From Patescibacteria group bacterium (lineage in GTDB: Bacteria > Patescibacteriota > Minisyncoccia > JAHIHE01), in contig JAHILZ010000080.1 of NCBI GenBank assembly GCA_018896765.1, positions 1 through 21,436 on the forward strand: 21,436 nucleotides of DNA, given 5' to 3'. Below the pieces are notes generated by a model, which was given only the letters and a program-made list of their open reading frames with translations, was not told the DNA's origin and did not search any database. Shown here in pieces: positions 1 through 6,209 of this stretch. Numbering within the stretch: position 1 is the stretch's first letter; the number at the start of each line of letters is the position of its first letter. The position numbers were made by a program, and so were the translations under genes.

Positions 1-76
1 TAACGTTTGCGGATAAAAGAAGTTGCCGAAGGCAATTTGGGGAAATCTTTGATTTCCCTTTTATCCGCTGTTAGGT
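1..76 (-). other. attC-like folded recombination site (partial at window edge)
   Basis: Nested palindrome. TAAC (1-4) pairs with GTTA (70-73). An inner 10-bp stem pairs gcggataaaa (9-18) with ttttatccgc (59-68). Two smaller hairpins lie inside: ttgcc-gaa-ggcaa (23-35) and gggaaatc-ttt-gatttccc (40-58). Read on the minus strand it begins ACCTAAC (76-70), which fits the integron R'' consensus RYYYAAC, and ends GTTA where R' (GTTRRRY) would start; the last bases fall outside the window. The unpaired spacers are uneven (4 and 1 nt), like the spacer and extrahelical features of attC sites. It lies 19 nt beyond the stop codon of the adjacent minus-strand gene, where a cassette attC belongs. No T-run follows, so an intrinsic terminator is less likely. 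The attC identity is inference. Confidence 0.45.
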
Positions 77-95
77 GACGGTTTCAAAAATGAAA

Positions 96-608
96 TCACT
101 TTTTATCTCCTGTTATTTTTCTTTTCTTTTCTTTAATTTTCTCTATCATTTTATCTAATTTTCCAGTTGGTCCGTAAGCTAAAACATAAATGCCTGTGAA
201 TAAACCTAGAATTACTTGATAAGTAAATATTTTAAAGAAAAAAAGATAATATAAGTTTGGTAACAAAATGCCTAGTCCAGCTAACCAATATAATATTGTT
301 TTAATCCTTTTTTCTTTTAAATAAAAAGTTAACGCAAATAATATGAAACCAAAAGTTATTAACCACCCTAATTGAATAGAACCTTCTTTATTTATCCATG
401 AGATTTGTTTTTCACCACTTCCAAATAAATAATTAAGCACATATACAAATAGAATTATTCCTGTCATAAAGAAAACAAAATGCCACCATTCTTTTGAGAA
501 TAACTTATCCCTTAAGTATTTCGGTCCAATAAGATTACTAAAAAAACCGAAAAATAATGCTCCCACAAAACTCGATACCAAAATAAGGGGTATATCAAAT
601 GTAGTCAT
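96..608 (-). CDS. Small multi-pass membrane protein, possible integron-type cassette gene
   Basis: This 170-aa protein has about four or five hydrophobic segments and a lysine-rich C-terminal tail (residues ~152-170), probably cytoplasmic. I do not recognise the family. The ATG at 608 is supported by a strong Shine-Dalgarno on the minus strand (AAAGGAGAT, 620-612), better than that of almost any other gene here. Its codons are more AT-rich than those of the housekeeping genes. It is the only clear minus-strand protein gene in the window. It sits between an attC-like palindrome at its 3' end and a GTTAGAT core-like site 38 nt upstream of its start, next to a divergent tyrosine recombinase, as a mobile gene cassette would. 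The function is unknown. Confidence 0.75.
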   Translation of the reverse strand: MTTFDIPLILVSSFVGALFFGFFSNLIGPKYLRDKLFSKEWWHFVFFMTGIILFVYVLNYLFGSGEKQISWINKEGSIQLGWLITFGFILFALTFYLKEKRIKTILYWLAGLGILLPNLYYLFFFKIFTYQVILGLFTGIYVLAYGPTGKLDKMIEKIKEKKRKITGDKK

Positions 609-645
609 AAGATCTCCTTTATGTTATTTTTCTTTTGAAACTGTC

Positions 646-708
646 ATCTAACTCGTTATTATGCGAACTACTTATTTGTTAATATACTCGACTTGTATAT
701 TATGCGAA
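646..708. other. attI-like recombinase site region with direct repeats
   Basis: The minus strand reads GTTAGAT at 652-646, an exact fit to the integron core consensus GTTRRRY. Beside it, TAAC (649-652) and GTTA (655-658) form inverted half-sites separated by two bases, like a simple site. An 11-bp direct repeat, tattatgcgaa, occurs at 657-667 and 698-708, 41 bp apart or about four helical turns. An 8-bp inverted repeat, taatatac/gtatatta (680-687 and 695-702), overlaps the second copy. The region lies between the recombinase gene and the divergent small gene, where attI with its integrase-binding direct repeats lies in integrons. The assignment is inferred from position and pattern. Confidence 0.35.
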
Positions 709-755
709 GATATGATAATATATTTTCACAATAGTTTTAGTATAGCAAAAAAATT

Positions 756-1578
756 ATGCAACTGCAAGAGTTTTTACAGAAAATTGAAAACGAGCTCAAA
801 TTGCGAAATTATAGCCGAAAAACAATAAAAAGCTATTTATTAATGCCTGACTGATTATTTTAAATTTATAAAAATTGTGAAAAAAGACCCCGATATAAAT
901 CTGATAAAAAATTACCTGCTTCAAAAACAGGACAAAGGCCAAGCGCCGCAAACAATCAACCTGCATTTAAACGCTATTAAGTATTTCTATCGCGAAGTTT
1001 TTAAAAGCAATGCCGTTATCGGTCTCAAATTCGCCAAAACATCAAAGAAATTACCGGTTGTTCTTTCGCGAAGCGAGATTGAAAAAATAATAAACTCAAT
1101 TGAAAACCGAAAACACAAACTGCTAATCTCGCTGTCTTATGGAGCGGGACTGCGAGTAAGCGAAGCGATAAATTTAAAAATTAAAGATATAAATTTGGAA
1201 GAATTAACGATTCATTTGAAAAACGCCAAAGGAAATCGCGATCGGATCACTATTTTTCCCGAAAAAGTAAAAATCGACTTGCGCGAAATTTTTGCTTTAA
1301 GAGACAGGAATGATTATGTTTTTGCCAGCGAGAGGGGAGGAAAACTAACCGAAAGAACCGCGCAAAAAATATTTGAAAACGCGTTAAAAAAATCAGAAGT
1401 TTCAAAAGACGCGACATTTCATTCGCTTCGCCATAGCTTCGCCACCCATTTATTGGAAAATGGCGTAGATGTCCGCTATGTGCAGGAATTGCTCGGGCAT
1501 CAAAACATCCGAACAACTCAGCTTTATACAAAAGTGACTAACCCAAGCATTAAAAAAATAAAAAGCCCGTTGGAATAA
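756..1578 (+). pseudogene. Xer/integron-like tyrosine recombinase with a single-base frameshift
   Basis: A DNA breakage-rejoining recombinase. The catalytic set is visible in the C-terminal part read from GTG 877: R93 (GLRVSE), H182 and R185 (HSLRH), H208 (LLGHQ) and nucleophile Y217 (LYTKV), with a plausible beta-hairpin lysine near KGNRDR. The N-terminal SAM-like domain is encoded from ATG 756 (MQLQEFLQKIENELKLRNYS) but runs into TGA at 852. Removing A843 joins SYLL to CLTDYFKF and gives a continuous 273-aa protein, the usual size for the family. Either the gene is frameshifted, the read has an error, or +1 frameshifting occurs. If translated only from GTG 877 it would lack about 40 N-terminal residues. 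It has no IntI-specific insertion before HxxR, so by sequence it is Xer-like. The divergent neighbour and flanking sites suggest a cassette-integrase role. Confidence 0.8.
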
Positions 1579-1608
1579 TTTTAAAATAAACGAAGGTTTT
1601 AAAAAAAT

Positions 1609-3552
1609 ATGGCAGAAGAAAAAAATAACATCAGAAATTTTTGCATAATCGCTCATATCGACCATGGAAAATCAACCTTGGCCGATCGGCTATTGGAAAT
1701 TACAGGAACAGTTGATAAAAGAAAAATGTCCGAGCAGTATTTGGATAGCATGGATTTGGAAAAAGAAAGAGGGATTACTATAAAATTGCAACCGGTTAGA
1801 ATGATGTATAAGACAGAAGTTCAAAGTTCAAAGTTCAAAGTTCAAAGTTGCAATTTTAAAAATGAAAGTAATCCCGAGGAGCGGGATGCCAAAACTTTTA
1901 ACTTTGAACTTTACATTTTAAACTTAATTGATACTCCTGGGCATGTGGATTTCAATTATGAGGTTTCGCGAAGTTTGGCGGCCGTGGAAGGCGCGATACT
2001 TTTGGTGGACGCGACACAGGGAATTCAGGCGCAAACTCTGTCGAATTTGTATTTGGCGATGGAACAGGAATTAGTTATCATTCCGGTTATAAATAAAATT
2101 GATTTGCCGACGGCCAATGTGGAACAAGTGGAAAAAGACATAGTAAAATTACTTGGCTGCGAGAGTAGTTCGATTTTGAAAATTTCCGCTAAAAGCGGTT
2201 TGGGGGTAGATAAGGTACTGGAAGCGGTGATTCGAGAAATACCGCCGCCTGCAAACAATGACGCGAAACCTTTGCGCGCTTTGATTTTTGATTCTTATTA
2301 CGATACTTTTAAAGGTGTGATCGCGTATGTAAAAATTGTTGATGGCGAGGTTAGCGCGGGCGATGAAATTTTAATGATGGCCTCAGGCGCCAAAAGCGAA
2401 GTTTTGGAAACGGGAATTTTTATACCGGAATTAAAAAAGAAAGATAATTTGACCAGCGGAGAGATTGGTTGGATTGCGACTGGATTGAAAGCAATCGAGA
2501 AATGCCGGGCCGGAGACACCATAGCAAGTTTAAAGTTTAAAGTTAAAAGTGAAAAGTTAAGGAATGAAGAACTTTTGAGTAAAGAGCCAGACGGAGAAGT
2601 CAAACCATTGCTGGGCTATAAAGAGCCGAAGCCGGTAGTTTATGCCAGTTTTTATCCGACCGAAGGCGATGATTATTTTTACTTGAAGGAGGCATTGAGC
2701 AAGCTAAAGTTGACCGATGCCGCTTTTACTTTTGAGCCGGAAAGTTCTTCGGTGCTGGGAAAAGGTTTTCGTTGCGGGTTTTTGGGATTGTTGCATTTGG
2801 AAATTATGGCGGAAAGAATCAAGAGGGAATACAATATTAATTTCATCTTGACAAGTCCCAGCGTCATTTATAAAATAAAGAGAAGAAATAGCGAGAAAGG
2901 CGAACTGGAAGAGATTTTTTCCGCGAGCCATTTGCCATTGCCGGAAGTAATCGCCGAAATGCATGAGCCGTGGGCAAGAGTCGATGTGATTACGCCGGCG
3001 GATTATATCGGCAAAGTAATGACTTTGATGGAGTCTATTCGGGGAGTTTATGTTAAAACGGATTATATCAATGATGCTCAAGTGATCATTCAATACGAGG
3101 CGCCTTTGGCTAATATAATCACGGATCTTCATGATAATTTAAAATCGGTCAGTTCGGGATTTGCTTCGATGAGCTATGATATTATCGGCTGGCGGCGCGG
3201 AGATTTGGTGCGCTTGGATATTTTGGTGGGCGGAGACAAAGTGGAAGCTTTTTCAAGAATTGTAGTAGAAAAATCCGCTATGGAAATCGGACGCGCTATG
3301 GCGGCAAAATTGAAAGAAGCGATTCCTCGTTCGCAATTTGTCATTCCCATCCAAGCGGCGATCGGCGGCAAAATTATCGCGCGCGAAACGATAAATCCGT
3401 ATCGCAAAGACGTAACCAAAAAACTCTATGGCGGAGACGTGACGCGCAAAAATAAGTTGCTCGACAAGCAGAAAAAAGGCAAGAAAAAAATGAAAAATAT
3501 GGGGCGAGTGGAAATTCCCCAAAGCGTTTTTATTGAGATAATGAAAAAATAG
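1609..3552 (+). CDS. lepA: Elongation factor 4 (LepA GTPase) with two repeat-derived insertions
   Basis: Ribosome-associated translational GTPase. In order the GTPase motifs are AHIDHGKST (G1, residues ~16-24), RGITIK (G2), DTPGHVDF (G3), NKID (G4) and SAKSG (G5). Domain 2 follows, then the LepA-specific stretch with GFRCGFLGLLHLE and the C-terminal LepA domain with GGDVTRKNKLLDKQKKGKKKMK. At 647 aa it exceeds the usual ~600. The excess is explained by two lineage-odd insertions: residues ~69-103 between switch I and G3, and residues ~305-331 in domain 2. Both are encoded by AAGTT-rich palindromic repeats and both keep the frame. All GTPase motifs are intact, so the protein is probably functional. 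It starts 30 nt after the recombinase stop. Confidence 0.97.
   Translation: MAEEKNNIRNFCIIAHIDHGKSTLADRLLEITGTVDKRKMSEQYLDSMDLEKERGITIKLQPVRMMYKTEVQSSKFKVQSCNFKNESNPEERDAKTFNFELYILNLIDTPGHVDFNYEVSRSLAAVEGAILLVDATQGIQAQTLSNLYLAMEQELVIIPVINKIDLPTANVEQVEKDIVKLLGCESSSILKISAKSGLGVDKVLEAVIREIPPPANNDAKPLRALIFDSYYDTFKGVIAYVKIVDGEVSAGDEILMMASGAKSEVLETGIFIPELKKKDNLTSGEIGWIATGLKAIEKCRAGDTIASLKFKVKSEKLRNEELLSKEPDGEVKPLLGYKEPKPVVYASFYPTEGDDYFYLKEALSKLKLTDAAFTFEPESSSVLGKGFRCGFLGLLHLEIMAERIKREYNINFILTSPSVIYKIKRRNSEKGELEEIFSASHLPLPEVIAEMHEPWARVDVITPADYIGKVMTLMESIRGVYVKTDYINDAQVIIQYEAPLANIITDLHDNLKSVSSGFASMSYDIIGWRRGDLVRLDILVGGDKVEAFSRIVVEKSAMEIGRAMAAKLKEAIPRSQFVIPIQAAIGGKIIARETINPYRKDVTKKLYGGDVTRKNKLLDKQKKGKKKMKNMGRVEIPQSVFIEIMKK
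1813..1917 (+). repeat. Palindromic repeat inserted in frame in lepA (copy 1)
   Basis: The left arm holds a period-7 tandem (agttcaa, about three copies, 1818-1848). The right arm aactttgaacttt (1900-1912) is its reverse complement, and a hairpin atcccg-aggag-cgggat lies between them (1871-1887). Translated, it gives VQSSKFKVQS followed by a polar stretch, where other LepA proteins have only a short loop between the switch I region and LNLIDTPGH. It is open in the lepA frame and adds roughly 25-27 residues. Confidence 0.75.
2523..2600 (+). repeat. Repeat-derived in-frame insertion in lepA (copy 2)
   Basis: The insertion is rich in AAAGTT units and translates to SLKFKVKSEKLRNEELL within domain 2, between GDTIA and GYKEPKPVVYA, where other LepA proteins have a shorter linker. 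It shares the 13-mer agttaaaagtgaa (2541-2553) with the intergenic palindrome at 12133-12145, which supports a common repeat family. Confidence 0.55.
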
Positions 3553-3577
3553 TTTTAATTTGCTAATTTTTAATATT

Positions 3578-3700
3578 ATGAATATTTTTGACCCTGGTTA
3601 TTTAACTTGGAGCGAATATTTAACAATTTTTAATTTAATAGCGGTTATTTGGTTGGCTTCGTTAGTAGATAGAATAGAAAAATCATTAAAAATAAAATAG
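3578..3700 (+). CDS. Hypothetical 40-aa small membrane protein
   Basis: A short ORF of 40 codons starting ATG 25 nt after the lepA stop. It begins MNIFDPGYLTW, followed by one hydrophobic helix (residues ~16-30, ending IAVIWLASLV) and a charged tail, DRIEKSLKIK. The amphipathic start, single membrane helix and basic end are typical of real small membrane proteins, and its position suggests cotranscription with lepA. There is no Shine-Dalgarno and no family is recognised, so it could be a chance ORF in AT-rich DNA. Confidence 0.4.
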   Translation: MNIFDPGYLTWSEYLTIFNLIAVIWLASLVDRIEKSLKIK

Positions 3701-3707
3701 TTTTTAA

Positions 3708-3798
3708 GTCTAAAGGCTAAATTTAAAATTTGAAATGAAATCCTAAATGATTAAATTTAAAATTAAAACATTTAAAATTTAAAACTTAAAATTTAGAC
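3708..3798. repeat. AT-rich intergenic palindromic repeat
   Basis: The ends gtctaaa (3708-3714) and tttagac (3792-3798) are inverted, and the interior is made of tttaaaattt-like units on both sides. It could fold into a long weak hairpin between the 40-aa ORF and the iscU-like gene. No coding potential is seen. It resembles the low-complexity palindromes elsewhere in this window. Confidence 0.4.
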
Positions 3799-3864
3799 CT
3801 ACATAATAAATTTTGAGTATAAAAAATTATTGGGATTTGATCAGAATAAAAATTTTGCAAACTT

Positions 3865-4260
3865 ATGCCATATAGCGCAAAAGTTATCGATCATTTTATT
3901 CATCCGCGAAATTTTGGAAAAATAAAAAATCCGGATGCTGTGGGCGAGGCGGGGAATCCCGTTTGTGGCGATATTATGACCATTTATCTTAAGATTGGAA
4001 AGAAAAAAATAGGCGGGAATCCTCGGGAATTTATCAAAGATATCAAGTTTGAAACCTTGGGCTGCGCCGCCGCGATCGCCACTTCCTCAATGGTTACCGA
4101 ATTGGCCAAAGGAAAATTTTTGGAAGATGCTTTGAAAATCACCAGAATGCAGGTGGCGGATGAACTGGGCAGTCTTCCTCCCATCAAAATGCATTGTTCC
4201 AATCTGGCCGCCGAAGCCCTGCATAAGGCGATCGGGGAGTACAGGAAGAGGAAGGGATAA
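3865..4260 (+). CDS. IscU/NifU-like iron-sulfur cluster scaffold protein
   Basis: This 131-aa protein matches the IscU/NifU-N family almost end to end. It opens with YSAKVIDHFIHPRNFG. The three cluster-binding cysteines are C34 in GNPVCGD (with D36), C67 in LGCAAA and C111 in MHCSNLA. Such scaffolds assemble [2Fe-2S] or [4Fe-4S] clusters in the cytoplasm on sulfur from a cysteine desulfurase and pass them to apoproteins. In many minimal genomes this gene neighbours a SufS or NifS desulfurase, but none is present here, so the sulfur donor must be encoded elsewhere. H110, before the third cysteine, replaces the lysine of IscU's LPPVKLHCS region. The ATG start is standard for the family. Confidence 0.93.
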   Translation: MPYSAKVIDHFIHPRNFGKIKNPDAVGEAGNPVCGDIMTIYLKIGKKKIGGNPREFIKDIKFETLGCAAAIATSSMVTELAKGKFLEDALKITRMQVADELGSLPPIKMHCSNLAAEALHKAIGEYRKRKG

Positions 4261-4317
4261 CGCTTGCGGAAAAGATTCTAAAAACGTTTTCAAAGTATCG
4301 ATTTTACTAAAAAAATC

Positions 4318-4354
4318 TGTCATTGCGAGAAGTTAGCAGACGACGAAGCAATCT
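4318..4354. repeat. REP-like palindrome, TCATTGCGAG family (copy 1)
   Basis: tgtcattgcgag ... cgacgaagcaatc, with terminal arms attgc (4322-4326) and gcaat (4348-4352). The same ends recur at 18389-18423 with a different middle. This resembles a dispersed intergenic palindrome seen in many bacterial genomes. Confidence 0.75.
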
Positions 4355-4431
4355 GGTACTTAATGGTAAAGTTTGGTGCGGTAAAAAAATAATAAAAGTT
4401 TTTAAGACAGCCAAACATAAAAATAAAAAAC

Positions 4432-4884
4432 ATGGAAGTAATGGAAGTAATTGTAATTATTGCTGGATTCATTATAGTGTTTTTGTTTTCTTTTTACTTT
4501 TTTTCTGGCGAAAAAGAGCGAATTAAAACACTTTTTCGTATTTATAAAATCAATAAAATAAAATTTCCTGAAAAATCAGAACGCGAATTATTAGAAATAG
4601 TGATTTCAGAGCATATTCCACCAGGTAAAGCCATAAGATTAAAAAGTACAAATATAACTGGGAAAAAATACATTGACGAAGTTTTTGGTTTAAATTGTCC
4701 CGATTTAGATGAGATTGTTTGTCATATTGTCAGGTTAGAATTTTCTAAAAAATATAACCCTCTCTGCCCCGTTGATTTGGAAGAAATTAGAAATGCCAAT
4801 AGAGGAAAAATATCGTCACGCTTATTAATGGAAAATGAATTGAAATTGATGATTAAAAAATATCATCGAAAATATCTTGATTAA
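4432..4884 (+). CDS. Hypothetical protein with N-terminal membrane anchor
   Basis: A 150-aa protein. After a short duplicated start (MEVMEV), residues ~7-24 form one very hydrophobic helix (IVIIAGFIIVFLFSFYFF). The rest is a soluble, charged domain rich in Lys, Glu and Ile, with a CPDLDEIVCHIVRLEF segment and a basic C-terminus (KKYHRKYLD). The likely topology is a short N-terminus outside and the bulk in the cytoplasm, but this is not certain. The second ATG at 4441 is an equally possible start, since neither has a clear Shine-Dalgarno. AT content is above that of neighbouring housekeeping genes. No family is recognised, and the neighbours give no clear functional hint. Confidence 0.65.
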   Translation: MEVMEVIVIIAGFIIVFLFSFYFFSGEKERIKTLFRIYKINKIKFPEKSERELLEIVISEHIPPGKAIRLKSTNITGKKYIDEVFGLNCPDLDEIVCHIVRLEFSKKYNPLCPVDLEEIRNANRGKISSRLLMENELKLMIKKYHRKYLD

Positions 4885-4915
4885 AATATTTTAAACTTAT
4901 TTTTACAATAAATAT

Positions 4916-6037
4916 ATGAGAATTTCGCATTCTCCGGATAATAATGCATTGAGAAAAACTGCTGACGTTGCCAATTTATTAAATGTCAATGTTATGAAAA
5001 ACAATAAAAAAATTTTACCATCAATCAAAAATAATTACAAAACTTTGATTTCCGAGATTGGCGATATTTTAAAGCGGGGAAGGAAACTGGCTTATCAAAC
5101 CGTTAATGCCGTTTTGACAACGACATATTGGCAAATTGGCCGGCAGATAGTGGAATTTGAGCAGGGAGGAAAAGAGCGGGCGGAATACGGTGAAATAATT
5201 ATTAAACAACTTTCGGTTGATTTGACTGATAAATTCGGCAAAGGGTTTTCGCAAAGAAATTTACAGCAAATAAAAAAGTTTTATATAACTTTTCCAAAAG
5301 CGCAGACACCGTCTGCACAATCTTTTGTTCTTTCTTGGTCTCATTATGTTCGTCTTATGAGCATAGAAAATCCAAAAGAGCGGAATTTCTATGAAATTGA
5401 ATCTGAGAAAAATAATTGGTCGGTGCGAGAACTTTGCCGTCAATTTGATTCTTCGTTATATGAAAGGTTGGCCTTAAGCCGAGATAAAAAAGGAATTGAA
5501 AAATTGGCAAAACAAGGACAAATAATTGAAAATCCCAAGGATCTTTTCAAAGAACCTTATGTTTTGGAATTTTTAGGACTAAAGGAAGATCATAAATATT
5601 CGGAAAACGATCTGGAATCGGCATTGATCGATAATTTGGAACGGTTTTTATTGGAGTTGGGAAAAGGTTTTGCTTTTGTGTCAAGACAGAAAAGAATTAC
5701 CAGCGGGGTGAAGCATTTTTATATTGATTTGGTTTTTTATAATCGGCTTTTGAAATGTTTTGTGCTGATTGATCTAAAAATCGGCGAATTGAAACATCAA
5801 GACATCGGTCAAATGCAAATGTATGTGAATTATTTTGATCGGAAGGTAAAAGAAAAAGATGAAAATAAAACGATTGGAATTGTCCTTTGTAAAGAGAACG
5901 ATCATTTTGTGGTGGAATATACCTTGCCCGAGGATAATAACCAGATTTTTACCAAGCAATACCAGCTTTATTTACCGAAAAAAGAGGAGTTAATTGAGCA
6001 GATCAAGAAAATTTCCGGTTTTAAAAAATGCAAATAG
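4916..6037 (+). CDS. DUF1016/YhcG-type PD-(D/E)XK nuclease domain protein
   Basis: The N-terminal half carries DUF1016_N features, including TTYWQIGRQIVEFEQGG, GFSQRNLQQIKKFY and SWSHYVRLMSI, a helical region thought to mediate oligomerisation or DNA contact. The C-terminal half is a PD-(D/E)XK nuclease fold: FYIDLVFYN (D near residue 270) followed by CFVLIDLKIG, giving the D-x(n)-D-x-K pattern with K near residue 288, then GQMQMYVNYFD. The family is widespread in mobile and defence-associated contexts; a DNA cleavage role is likely but not shown here. The first ATG gives 373 aa. The ATG at 4994 (MKNNKKILPS) gives 347 aa, matches where family similarity begins and may be the true start. It stands alone, with short AT-rich gaps on both sides. 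Confidence 0.9.
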   Translation: MRISHSPDNNALRKTADVANLLNVNVMKNNKKILPSIKNNYKTLISEIGDILKRGRKLAYQTVNAVLTTTYWQIGRQIVEFEQGGKERAEYGEIIIKQLSVDLTDKFGKGFSQRNLQQIKKFYITFPKAQTPSAQSFVLSWSHYVRLMSIENPKERNFYEIESEKNNWSVRELCRQFDSSLYERLALSRDKKGIEKLAKQGQIIENPKDLFKEPYVLEFLGLKEDHKYSENDLESALIDNLERFLLELGKGFAFVSRQKRITSGVKHFYIDLVFYNRLLKCFVLIDLKIGELKHQDIGQMQMYVNYFDRKVKEKDENKTIGIVLCKENDHFVVEYTLPEDNNQIFTKQYQLYLPKKEELIEQIKKISGFKKCK

Positions 6038-6156
6038 ATTTCAACCCTGTTTAGCTTTACGATTGTAATAAAAACAATTGTTTTGTTGTAGTAATATAAT
6101 GTATCTTTTAAATAAGCCAAAATACAATTATTATTAATATTTTAGCATTTGGAAAT

Positions 6157-6187
6157 TTGACATTATTTTTTGTTAATATGTTAATAT
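6157..6187 (+). promoter_or_regulatory. Possible promoter of the htrA-like gene
   Basis: A perfect -35 TTGACA (6157-6162) is followed by overlapping -10 candidates: gttaat at 17-nt spacing or TAATAT (6182-6187) at 19 nt. The -10 area lies in a short degenerate 8-bp tandem repeat (ttaatatg-like, ~6173-6206) that runs to the start codon, so any leader would be very short. Confidence 0.45.
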
Positions 6188-6209
6188 GCTTAAATGCTAA
6201 TATGATTTT

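Noticed and set aside
1..76. Intrinsic terminator for the minus-strand gene
   Set aside because: Strong folding but no T-run on either side, and the core-site-like ends are better explained as a recombination site.
640..720. Possible chromosomal dif site (XerC arm-like TTCGCATAA on the minus strand)
   Set aside because: Both copies match a XerC arm well, but neither is followed, after 6 nt, by anything like a XerD arm (TTATGTTAAAT).
756..854. Use of genetic code 25 (UGA as glycine) to explain the recombinase break
   Set aside because: Reading through TGA 852 meets TAA two codons later in that frame; elsewhere TGA ends genes sensibly.
1250..1665. Minus-strand ORFs opposite the recombinase, and similar ones opposite lepA, htrA, clpB and the ABC genes
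   Set aside because: Each lies antisense to a clearly recognised gene, has no family features and shows shadow-type composition.
4323..4526. 67-codon + strand ORF overlapping the REP-like repeat
   Set aside because: It consists of repeat DNA and out-of-frame reading of the 4432-4884 gene, which has a better membrane-protein profile.
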